In this document: positions 46,426 through 56,564 of the stretch, piece by piece
Layout: each line of letters opens with the position of its first letter
How positions within the stretch are numbered: the stretch's first letter is position 1
Assembly (NCBI GenBank): GCA_034509735.1
Contig: JACGWO010000005.1
Span: 9,937,692-10,001,691, forward strand
DNA length: 64,000 nt
Reading direction: 5' to 3'
Origin: Sesamum alatum
Lineage: Eukaryota > Streptophyta > Magnoliopsida > Lamiales > Pedaliaceae
The notes under the pieces: model-generated
The model's input: the letters and a program-made list of their open reading frames with translations, nothing else
What the model was told of the DNA's origin: nothing
The model's database searches: none
Translations under genes and position numbers: made by a program

Positions 46426-48310
46426 CCCTTGAGGTTCCCGGGCGTTCGGTGTATCTCATGATCATAAAACAATTAAATAAATCATGGAGGCCATAGAGTT
46501 AAAAAATAAAGAGGGACGAAAATCTTAAACGAGACCTACCCGTTGTCGTTTTCGTCTTCAACTGCTACTCGCGTTGTTCCCCGTTTTGCACCAAGACCTC
46601 GTTCTTGAGATCCTCCAAATCGTGACACACGATCCACCCACGTATCTTGCACGTCGTGCTAGCAACGAACAAGTATTATTTTTGGAGTGGACGAATCAAT
46701 AACTCGTTATCAATTAACGGTATTGGTTCGTCTAAGTTCTTGATGTTCCAAGAACAAAAAGAACTAAGAAAAATATTTTCTTGCTAGAGAAAGAGAGAGG
46801 GGGTGGACGAGAGGTAGGAGAGGGAGAGTGTGTGTTGTGTGTGTTTTTCAAGAATCATCATCCCTTAAATGTTGGAAGCTAGGGGTTTATATAGAGGAAG
46901 AGTTTAATCCTCTTTAAAATCAAACTCTAAGTAACCTAATTTGACTAGGATTTTGACCTAGTCAAAGTCCTAGTCAAACTAGTGTTTGACCTAGTCAAAC
47001 GAATCCTAGCCTTCCATCTCCCCTTTCCATCTCGACCGTTGATTTTAATTTAATGGAATATTTAAATCCTATTAAATATTCCAAAAGGCTAAAAGAATAA
47101 ATATAATATTATAAATAAATATTATTATTTATTCTAAGCCCATTAAATCAACCCTTTTTAATAAATCCTATTTATTAATTTAATTCCTTTTATCAAATAG
47201 AAGGAATTAATTTCTCCAAGAAAAATATAGGACCCGATTAAATCTAATTTAATCATTCCTTTACTCCAATATTTAATTCCAAATTAAATACTAAGTGTGT
47301 GTGGATAGTGTGTGACTCTTTAGGTTCACCATTCAGCTAGACTTGGTCGGATTCTTAGAACCCGTCCGTTACCATGGGTGGCCATCTAGCAACGGTCCAT
47401 GGCACTAGAGACTAGGTGAAATATTCGGGGATGAACATTTAGGTTCTAACAGTACACTTGTCCTTCTGTCTTCGGTCTCATCACTTAGGGTCTAGGGCAC
47501 GGAAGATGCAGGTACCCATTTTGGACCTAAGTGTCGGTCTGTCCTCACTAAACGCCGCAAGGGAAACCTTTTCCCTTCTGTTCAGTCACTGTGGCCACAG
47601 ATTTTAGGGACAAGACACAGAGCATATATGAGACTCAACTGTCAACACCTTTTGACAGGAGACAGATCCTTTCTTGGAAACTACTGTCACTTTGTACACC
47701 CAAGCTGCACTAGACATGGCTTATGACTACTCAAGAGTATTTTGGCAATCTCTCACCATATCTAAGATACAGACCTGATGCACAGGTAAACTCAGCAGTT
47801 CCTCAAGTCAAAGGACTTGGCCTGTACCGTTGGAACCGGGAATACACGTCATACCTTGCTGACCATACTCAAGGTCCTCCGTAAGACGGTTCCCGCGAGT
47901 CACCTCAGTCAGCTGCTTCCTAGCATGCTGACCCACTAACACTGCTTAGACGACCTTCGTCACCCGTCGATGAAATACGACAGCAGATGCTTAGTGCAAG
48001 TCTCAAAGGGAATCCCGGTACCCATTTTTGGGATTCCTTGACTTGGAGATTTCCGGACTGATTCGGTAAGACTGATTTCATGGACCTACCTCCAAGCGTA
48101 GTCCCAGTCCCCGAAATCGTTTCTCAGTCCGTGGGCTTTGTTTGCGTAGTGAACAGAAATGTAAATGCAGATAAGTGAACGTAAACAAAGTATTGTCATA
48201 TGAATTTTCACTTCTTTATTCATACACATTTTATCAAATACCAAAGAATTGTCTAGACATAGGTTACATATTCCTGCCAAAATTGGCTTACATGGTCACC
48301 TATTCTAACA
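46426..48310 (-). repeat. Split solo LTR, right fragment
   Basis: Remaining 1,880 bp of the minus-strand solo LTR begun at 35,922, after the ccctt duplicate. It ends ctattctaaca at 48,310 and is followed by cgctc (48,311-48,315). It contains the reversed TATA (tatata, about 46,888-46,895), CT/GT tract (46,790-46,845) and TTGAC cluster (46,940-47,000). Confidence 0.92.
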
Positions 48311-49691
48311 CGCTCTGAGTGAGGTATCCGCGGCTACTGGTGATGACTGACTTGCCTCACTTGACTCATCAAGGATCAGTTCATCAGGTTGGACTCCTTC
48401 TGGAAACCCTTGTTCCAAGAATACTGCATTCCTTGAAAAAAACGGCTTTTGTTCCAAGGGGTTATAGAAATAGTAACCTGCGGTTTCTTTAGGGTATCCG
48501 ACGAACCTGCACAAACTAGACTTTGATCCTAGCTTGTTTTCCACTAGCTTCTTGACGTATGTAGGGCTACCCCATACTTTCAAGTAGTTGTAGGACGCAG
48601 GCTTGCCGTACCATATCTCATATGGTGTTTGGGTCAATGCGCTGGTTGGCGCCAAGTTCAATAACTTGGTTGCGGTTTCCAATACGTAGCCCCAAAAAGA
48701 TAAGGGCAGTTTGGTAAAACTCATCATGGATCGGACCATGTCTAACAAGGTTCCATTCCTCCTTTCAGAGACCCCATTTAACTATGGTGTCCCGGGAGGT
48801 TTCCATTCCAAGATTATACCGCCTTTTTTAAGATAATGAAAGAACTCAATACTAAGGTATTCCCCGCCTCGGTCTGACCGTAGGACTTTAATTTTGTAGC
48901 CGGTTTGGTTCTGAACTTTAAGTCTGAATTCTGTAAACCTCTCAAGAACTTCAGACTTATACCTCATCAGGTTTACATAACCATAGCGCGAATGATCATC
49001 GGTGAAGGTTATAAAGTACGAGAACCCACCTCAGGCTTGTGTCCTTAGTGGTCCACACACTCTGTATGAACCAAGTCCAATATACCTGTGGCAAGTTTGC
49101 TTTGTCCTACGAAGGGCTTCTTGATCATTTTTCCTCTAACACAGGATTCACAAGTCGGTAGTTTCCTCAAGTCCCCAACCTCTAGGTTCTTTGAGTCTAC
49201 CAATTTCTCTATCCTATCTTGGGAGATATAACCTAGCCTTGCATGACACAGTTGTGCATTTTCGTTATTATCTATTTTATGTTTGTGCTGAGTGTTTAGA
49301 ACGAAATTAATTTGTGTAAGACATAGAGGCCGTTATTAAGCGTACCAAGCAGATAAGTAATTCCACCCTTCATCAAATAAAAGCAATTTTTATTGATTGT
49401 AAACTCATAACCACTATTGTCTAACAATGGAATGGAAATGATGTTTCTAATCATGCTAGGTACGTAACAATCTTGCTCTAATTCTATACCAATATGATCA
49501 CTAACTACTAAGATGGTGGATCCTATTGCTTCTGTCCAGATGGCCTTGCCATTTCCAAGCTTTAGGATCATTTCTCTGCTACTCAGCTGTCTGTTTCTTT
49601 TCAGCACCTGCAAATCATTGCAAATCTGAGCTCCACGGTCGGTATCTAATACCCAAGAGGCAGTGTTAGTAACCATATTAACCTCAATCAC
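48311..49691 (-). pseudogene. Integrase and protease of 4B
   Basis: Minus strand: protease and following region 49,691-49,296 (ASWVLDTDRGAQICND, where the DTG site has become DTD), the zinc-binding region out of frame around 49,150-49,260, integrase core fragments (48,967-48,782 with VLRSDRGGEYLS; 48,748-48,305 with LPLSFWGYVLE and ETAGYYFYNP), then the linker up to the solo LTR. Several frameshifts are present. It joins the RT part at 34,551-35,921 once the solo LTR and element 5 are removed. Confidence 0.87.
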
Positions 49692-50164
49692 AAAACTACC
49701 TTGCTTGGAGAGGAGTTTGAGGCAATCCCTCTTCTAATGCCCTTCCTCATGGCAATGTATACATATGTCATTTGCCCTCGACTGTTGCTCTGACTCAGCC
49801 TTCCTTTTTCCTTTGCCTTTCCCCACTTTGGCGATGGGAACACTCTTAGTGTTGGTAGCTGCTTTGACGGCTTTTCCCTTTCCCTTCTTCCTTTTCCAAC
49901 ATCCGGCACCCTTGCCTTTCGTCTTGGAAGTCGAAGCATCTCCAAACAACACCAATGGCGCAGACTTTTGGTCATTTCCTCGTATTGCACCAACATATTA
50001 ATTAACTCATGGATACCCTTATCAAGAGCATTCATGTTGTAGTTAACAATGAATTGGTCGAAGGAGGGTGGGAGTGACTGAAGGGTCACATCAATGTACG
50101 TCTCGTTATCGAGCCCTGCTTTGAGGTCTTCGAGCTTTTCCACCAAGGTAAGCATCTTGACCCC
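49688..50164 (-). pseudogene. Gag C-terminal part of 4B
   Basis: Gag from KMLTLVEKLEDLKAGLDNETYID through SFDQFIVNYNMN to the Lys-rich tail, with a frameshift at about 49,955 and a nearly complete zinc knuckle (CIHCHEEGH) followed by a stop. At 50,161-50,164 (cccc) it breaks off in the codons for QEHGVK. The matching N-terminal part, ending in ...SSVQEH, is at 54,991-55,387 on the same strand, 4.8 kb away. Confidence 0.88.
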
Positions 50165-50398
50165 TAGTTAATTTAATTGATAATTTTATACATATTTTGT
50201 CATCAAATCAACGGCCGACAAGTGTCAAATGAGGTGTTTCGGCCGATTAAATCAAGATAAATATTTTTTATATTATCTCTTTGAAAAAATACAAAAATCA
50301 AAGAGATAATATCAAAATCGACCAATCACCACAACTCTACCTCTTTGACAGCTATATAAAGGGGTCTTTGAAACTCACGTTTGTCTTATTTTTCACCA
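50165..50398. other. Unassigned AT-rich insert with hairpin and TATA-like site
   Basis: It does not resemble any LTR or leader in the window. It contains a perfect 15-bp inverted repeat (50,270-50,284 and 50,298-50,312) with a 13-nt A-rich loop, and a TATA-like tatataaagg (about 50,352) oriented toward the LTR remnant at 50,399. It may be ordinary flanking DNA carried along by the rearrangement, or a non-homologous part of the LTR of element 3. Confidence 0.5.
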
Positions 50399-50483
50399 AG
50401 CATGTTTTATTTTTCTTGTTTTTATTTATATCACACTTTTGCATTCACACTCCTCCCAAGTTGATCCACACGTTTGCCTTTCA
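50399..50483 (+). repeat. LTR 3'-end remnant of element 3 (inverted)
   Basis: Matches the last ~85 bp of the copia LTRs (gcattcacactcctcc...gatccacacg...cctttca) with many changes, and directly precedes a PBS. It is what remains of the 5' LTR of element 3, now in plus orientation. Confidence 0.72.
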
Positions 50484-51035
50484 GTAGTATCAGAGTCCGG
50501 TTCGGTGTATAGGCCCAAGGTTTTATGTGCTATACGTGTAAAGCATGATTTATGTTGCTTATAATTTACATTTGAAGCATGTCCTAATTTCATGTGTTCA
50601 TTGTATTAATTTTGCACGAGATCCAGCCTGCCGGCTTGTGTGTCCGGCCAGGGTGCCGCCGGCAGCGGTAGCCTTCAGCCGTCTCTGGTTGTTTTTCCTT
50701 GTTCTATTTGCAGAATTAGTTTTCTGGAATTATTTTATTATTTTTGCATATTTTTCTTAAAGACGTTATTCAGAAATATTTTATTTTTATTTGGTTTGCA
50801 ACCACAAAAAATTTAATATTGTTTAAATAATGAGGAAAAGGTTTCCCTAACAAGAAAAGGATTGCAATTGTTGCACCAATTTTGAGTGTAGAAATTATCT
50901 TTGTTTATGGATTAATGATGTTGGATATCATGGACTATGTGCAATGTTATTTGTGTTTAATGAGAATGGATGATCACAAAGCCCTAGACCGTATGTATGG
51001 TTTTAATTTTATGTTGGACTTGTGTGCCTCGTTTA

Positions 51036-51080
<45 letters not shown>

Positions 51081-51260
51081 TCTAGTTGCCTTGGAATAAT
51101 AAGGCTTTCTATCTCCCTCCAAATGTACTCCCCCGGGTGTTCGCCGGGGTTTCTTTTTTAAGTTGTAATGAGCACAGTAGAGTTGGGAGGTTTTTTTTAT
51201 TTTTTGATTAAGAAGATGAAGGATGACCTAAAAAGGAGGATCGAAGGAGTTCCATGGAGA
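50484..51260 (+). other. PBS and 5' half of the leader of element 3 (inverted)
   Basis: The PBS TAGTATCAGAGT (50,485-50,496) has two mismatches. The GC block is shrunk to about 75 bp (50,617-50,692). A (CT)n microsatellite is at 51,041-51,072, and the leader motif ccttggaataataagg lies near 51,088. It ends with GTTCCATGGAGA at the LTR of 4B. Element 3's other leader half begins AGAGACCCGATGG on the minus strand at 21,074, so the two halves overlap by the 5-bp target site and reconstitute the leader order seen at 54,545-54,585. Confidence 0.8.
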
Positions 51261-53230
51261 TGTTAGAGTAGGTGACCATGAAACCAATTTTATTAGGCGA
51301 AATGTAACCTATGTCTGAACAATTTCAGAAGTTCTAATAAACTTTGAAGAATGAGAAAGTGATGTTCATCTGGCTTATACTTTGTCTGTGTTCACTTTAC
51401 TGCTTTATAACTGTTCACTGCACAAACAAAGCCCACAGACTGAGATCACGTTTCGGGAACTGCAACTGCGCTTGGAGGTAGGTTCATGAAATCAGTTTCG
51501 CTGAATCAATCTGAAAATCTCCAAGTCAAGGAATCTCGAGAAATGGGTATCGAGAATCCACTTGAGGCTTGCACTAAGCATCTGCTGTCGTGTTTCATTG
51601 AGGGGTGACGAGGATCGTCTATGCAGTGTTAGTGGGTCAGCTGGCTAGGGAGCAGGTGACTGAGGTAACTCGCGGGAACCGCCTTACGGAGGACCTTGAG
51701 TACGGTCAGATAGGTTTGACTTGAGTTCCCGGTTCCAACGGTACAGGTAAATCCTTGGACTTGAGGAATTGCTGAGTTTACCTGTACACCGTCTCTGTAT
51801 CTTAGGTATGGTGAGAGATTATCAAGTTTTAGTTACTTAGTAGTCATAAGCCATATCTAGTGCAATCATGATGTGCAGCGTGATAGTAGATTCCAAGAAA
51901 GGATATGTCTCCTGTCACAGCGCTGACAGTAGCGTCTCACTATGCTCTGAGTCCTGTCCCTGAATTTGTGGCCACAGTAACTGAATAGAAGGGAGGGATT
52001 CCTTGCGACGTTTAGTGTAGGACAAGCCAATACTTAGGTCGAAGATGGGTACCTACGTTTCCGTGCCCTAGACCCTAAGTGGTGAGACCGTAGGCGGAAG
52101 GATAAATGTACTATAGAGCCCAAATGTTCACCCCCACGCATATTCACCTAGTCTCTAGTGCCATGGACTGTTGCTAGACGGCCACCCATGGTAACAGGTG
52201 GATTATAGGAATTCGACCAAGTCTAGCTGAAGGTGAACCTAAAGAGTCACACACAATCCATACACATAACGTATTTAATTTAGAACTAAATATTTGGAGA
52301 GATAGGACGTTTAAATTAGATTTAATTGGATCTCTTTTCTTGGGATGTTAATTCCTTTAAATTGGATGAAAAGGAATTTAACTCAGTTAATAAATTGGAT
52401 TTATTGGAATTAAATACACGGGCTTAAAATAAATATTATTATTTATTTTATTTATTTATTTCCCTATGGATTATTTAAATAAGATTTAAATATTCCATTA
52501 AATGAATGGTTGAGATTAAAAGGAGAGATGGATGGCTAGCATTGGTTTGACCAAATCAAAGAGCTATTTTAACTAGGACTTTGACTAGGTCAAAATCCTA
52601 ATCAAAATAGTCTTCCAAGAGTTGGAGTTTTAAGAGGAATGGGATTCCTCCTCTATATATATTCCTAGCTCTTTACTTTAGAAGAGATGATGAAAATTTA
52701 CACCCACACTCACACAATCATCTCTCCCTCTCTCGGCCACTCTCCCCTCTTCCCAAGAAAATTATTTGGTTCCTTTGTTTCATACAATTGAACCTAAGGA
52801 GGGTTGATCACGTTAATTCATAATGCTTGGTTGATCCGTCATCTCCAAATAACATACACTTGATTTTTTGCTAGCACGACGATCAAGATACGTGGGCGGA
52901 TTGCGTGTACGATTTAGAGGGTCTCAATACGAGATTTTGGAGCAAAACAAGGAACAACGCAAGTAGCGGCTCAAAGACAAAACGACAACCGGGTAGGTTT
53001 TTCGTTTTGTTGTTTCGTTCTTTACAACCCTACAGCCTCCATGCTTTTACGTTCTTTGTTTTGTTCATGAGATACACCAAATGCCCGGGAGGTTCACGGG
53101 AACACCCCTTGAAGTTTACATTTAATTCTTGTTAATAGCATGTTTTTAATTCTCGCAATTTTAATATCATACCGCGCTTCCGCATTCGCGCTCCTCCTTG
53201 GACGATGCACACGCCTATCCTAGGCTTTCA
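51261..53230 (+). repeat. 5' LTR of 4B (inverted with rearranged block)
   Basis: LTR of 1,970 bp, TGTTAGAGTAGGTGACC...AGGCTTTCA, followed at once by a PBS, so it is a 5' LTR and not a solo LTR. It has TATA tatatatat (about 52,653), CA/CT tract and TTGAC cores (52,545-52,595). The ggaga before it pairs with tctct at 21,070 as the outer target duplication of element 4. Confidence 0.87.
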
Positions 53231-54987
53231 GTGATATCAGAGCCCAGTTCGGTGTATAGGCCTAGGGTTTTACGTGTGTTTAAAGCATGAAAAAATGTAT
53301 AGCATGATTTACATGTTTTTTGATTTTTATTTTATCAAGCATGTCGTTTATCATGCATGAGTTCTTGGTGATTTTTGTATTTCTTGGTTTCTTAGAAAAT
53401 GGTGCAAAAAAACGAAATGGGACGAAAAACGCATCACGCGGTAGCGGACGGCTGACCGCACGACCAGGCGCGCGTGGAGGCAAGGGAGCATACGCGAGGC
53501 CGCCCGGCAAAGCGCGCACAGCGCACGCGGGCTTACGACCGGTGACACGGGTTGATTTGTGGCCAAGCGCTCGCGCACGCAGGCAGGGGAGCCTGAGCGC
53601 GCACGCTAGGCCATCGCATCAGGGGCACACACGCGGCCGATGCGCGACCAGGCAGGCCGCGCATGCGCGCATAGGCAGCGCTGCCAGGCGCCCACGCAAA
53701 CAGGCAGCGGAGCCTACGCATGCGTGCCCAGTAGGCGCACCCGATGCACGTGTGCGCGCGCATGCAGTACGGCAGAGGTGCTTGTGCACGGTCGCTCTCT
53801 GCCAGCGCGCACGCGAGAGCACGGCCAGGCGCCCGCGCAAGCAGGCCGGGGCCTGCGTGCGCGCGCCCGGCCAGGCGTGCCCTGCGCATGCGGGCGACGG
53901 GCTATACATGCCCGCTTGCCTGCGCTGACAGGCACAGGTGGCGGCGGCAGCCCTTTGCTATTTTGTGTTTTTCTTGTTCTTTAATTTTTTGGAATATTTT
54001 CAGAAAAATTGTTTTATTTATTTTGCATGTTTTCTTGAAGACATTATTTGGAAAGTTATTTTATTTTTTGGTTTAGAATCTCAATATTTTAACTACTTTT
54101 AAATAATGAGGAAAGGTTTTGCTAAACAAGAAAGGGGATTACCAATATTACGCCAAGTTTACATGCATGGCTCGTTCTCTCATTTCTTTTATGTATGATG
54201 TGATTGGATATCATGAATTTTGTAAATGTATTTGTATGATTCGAAATCATGTAATTATGTGTGTTGATTGAGAACGGATTATCACAAGCCCTAGACCGGA
54301 TGTATGATTTAAATTTATGTTGGGCTTGTGTGCCTCTTTTATTTTCTCCTCCTCTCTTCTAGTTGTCTTGGAATAATAAGGCATTCTATCTCCCTCCATT
54401 TCTACTCTCCCCGGAATTTTGTTGGGGTTTCTTTTTAAATCTATAATGAGAGTAGTATAGTGGTGAGGAATTATTTCATTTTAGTTTCCATGGTGGAGAT
54501 GAAGGATGGCCCAGATGGAGAGCCTAAAATGAGGAATCCAAGGCGTTCCATGGAAACCCGAAGGAGAAAGAGACCAAGGCCCATCAGTGTGTTGTTGGGT
54601 TGCTATTATTGAATGGAATAGTATGGGACCAACCTTAGATTGACCATAGATCCACTGTGGGCTCAGTGGGTCGCATAGGATTCGGGTTTGTGATCATCCA
54701 ACAGGGGCGTGCTAGGCGTTAATTTTGTATGTGGCTCTAATGGTGAATGAATGGTTTATTTATCGTATTATTGCTATGGCATGCAAACCTTTTATAATGC
54801 ATTATGTATGTATGTATGTATGTGTGGGATCTCAGTCATTAGAATTGTCACTTGGTTAGACCAAGTTGAATATTAGACCCTTCATAAATGGACTTGGACC
54901 CTAGGAGTTCGTCCATGCCTTCCATCCATGGCAAAGTGAAGAAGCTAGTTTCAGTCGATAGCGTGGTCTCATGAGTCGTGGCACGAC
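53231..54987 (+). other. PBS and leader of 4B, LTR-proximal part (inverted)
   Basis: The PBS TGATATCAGAGC (53,232-53,243) has one mismatch. The GC block at about 53,435-53,960 carries stem-loop units (for example around 53,578-53,600 and 53,835-53,860). The conserved tract with the hairpin (ccactgtgggctcagtgg) lies at about 54,650-54,720. The leader stops inside the first palindrome region (...gtcgtggcacgac, 54,987) and the next bases are gag in the opposite orientation. ORFs in the GC block are artefacts. Confidence 0.83.
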
Positions 54988-54990
54988 CAT

Positions 54991-55387
54991 CATGCTCTTG
55001 TACAGAGGACCCTTCGGTCATTTTAGTTTCAAAGAACGCCTTCATTGCGATATACCTAGTATGTTGGTTCGGGACCGCATAACAATCCTTCAGGCGAGCC
55101 ATAATGGAAGGGACATCGTCTAGCCTCTCATACTACTTCTAAATCTCATTCTTCATAGAGGCAAGTATGATGCTATGGACTCTCCGGTTCTCCTTATGCC
55201 AAGTCTCGAACGTCTCACGTTCTTCTGGTGTGGATCCTTCCGGCAAGGTCCTAAGAAACGGCTCGTCCATGACATAGCCTTGGTTCCCGTAATCGAGGAC
55301 TATCCTCAGATTGCGCAACCAGTCGTTGTAATTGGTTCCATTAAGCTTGTTTGTCTCAACTATGGTTGATAATGGGTTCTTAGACAT
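54991..55387 (-). pseudogene. Gag N-terminal part of 4B
   Basis: The ATG at 55,387 (MSKNPLSTIVE) is followed by NYNDWLRNLRIVLDY and the usual gag order, with a stop after KNEI and a frameshift, then MARLKDCYAVPNQHTRYIAMKAFF and SSVQEH, ending at 54,991. An upstream in-frame ATG (55,474) gives 29 extra codons with a hydrophobic run (FILLFLVLFF), similar to 4A. The block joins the gag piece ending at 50,164 base for base if the intervening 4.8 kb is removed. Confidence 0.87.
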
Positions 55388-55826
55388 TTTAAATCTATAT
55401 TTAAAGAACAGAACTAAAAACAGCAGAATGAAATTGAAAGTTTTAATAAAATTAAACGTTTGGACTTTAGTCATTTAATGCTCCCACTAATTATATGAAA
55501 ACACGACACTCTTAAACATTATTTTCGGGAAACTCCTTTCCTAGTGGGCTTGGATCCACAGCTATCTCCCCCATACCCCGCTTTTACGATTCGCATGGGA
55601 AACAACATGTGGGAGGTATACCATACCATTCTCGTTCCACGAGATTCCCAAGATAACTACATCACCTTTTTACATGATCCTGAGGACTCCAACTGAAGCA
55701 CGTTATTCGAGCGTTAGAACCAACCCAATCAACTGATTCATAGACTCACTGCTACCTCCAGGACTCGTGAGACAGGTAACAGCAGTGTACTCCTCATTCA
55801 TGACAAAGTGCAGCTTCTTTTAAGTA
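55388..55826 (-). other. 4B leader, gag-proximal part
   Basis: Leader sequence in minus orientation matching that upstream of the other gag genes, including the inner palindrome (changed to caggactcgtg, about 55,771-55,781). It ends at cttcttttaagta (55,826). In 4A the next bases would be cgatag and then the palindrome segment found at 54,975-54,987, so the two leader pieces were adjacent, with about 5 bp lost. Confidence 0.83.
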
Positions 55827-56564
55827 TGTATTTACATTTGGAATTAATTTAGTAAATTCCTAAAACATAAATAGAAAATTATTATTATTTATATATATAT
55901 TTTTTCCACTTGTCATCATTTGATTGGGTGCAAAATTAATTTATGTACATATGCCCCCTCGAGACTTGTTCACGAATATATGAATTGGAAATCGAATGGC
56001 CCGCCATATTGTGGATTTGCTTCAAACCAATTTAATTTGGGTCTCAAATGCTGTAGGGTGTTAGGCCGAGCACTACACCAAAAGAAATGAAGTCCATGGC
56101 ATTTTTTCTGAAAAAAAAAAAAAAAAAAAAACCTTTTTTCATGAATCTCTCTTTTTTTTTGTTTTCTTTTACAACTAGCAGCAACAAATATTTCGGGCCT
56201 AACTCTACCAAGAGCAAGATGAACGTGATTCTATGCAATTCAAGCTTCCTTCACATTAATGAGTGTAAATTGAACTTTAACTCAAATCCCTTTTTACTTG
56301 GACTAAAACACTTCGATTGGATATGTATATAAGGAACTTGATTTGACCTCGATTGAGCATTGCGAGAATCGATTATTGACAGAATTTGTGGTATGTTTTG
56401 ATATCCAAATATTATTTTCTTCTTCAATTTTCTGGTACACACATAAAGTGTTTGTCATAGTGTCTTAATGGATTTTATTTTTTTTTCTTTTGCAGAATTT
56501 TCAGCTTGCCACAAGCCGAATTAAGGCCGACAATTATCTGGAATTGAAAAAAACAACATCGAAC
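55827..56564. other. Unassigned AT-rich DNA with A21 run
   Basis: No similarity to the copia LTRs or leaders is visible. A run of 21 A lies at 56,111-56,131. A pyrimidine-rich tract ending in ttttgcag (about 56,480-56,496) resembles a plant 3' splice site, but I find no convincing exon around it. Short ORFs spanning the A run are not supported. Confidence 0.5.

Larger units (their letters stand above)
21075..50164 (-). mobile_element. Composite tandem copia element 4 (4A plus 4B)
   Basis: The region reads on the minus strand as 4B gag-pol, a truncated middle LTR, the 4A PBS-leader-gag-pol-polypurine tract, and a terminal 3' LTR. The missing 5' end of 4B (gag start, leader, PBS, LTR) lies at 50,165-55,826 after a local rearrangement. 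The outer ends share a target site: tctct next to the 3' LTR (21,070-21,074; agaga on the minus strand) and ggaga next to the LTR at 51,261 (51,256-51,260), one mismatch. The two host leader halves join seamlessly there. I infer one three-LTR tandem insertion. Solo LTRs at 27,636, 30,005 and 35,922 and element 5 were inserted later. Confidence 0.72.

Noticed and set aside
51261..53230. LTR at 51,261-53,230 as another solo LTR
   Set aside because: It is followed directly by a PBS and about 1.76 kb of leader, and the sequences on its two sides are not a target duplication of each other; it is a 5' LTR.
56111..56131. A21 run (and T25 at 59,121-59,145) as LINE/SINE or processed-gene tails
   Set aside because: No reverse transcriptase, tRNA-like promoter boxes, target duplications or coding sequence are found next to either run.
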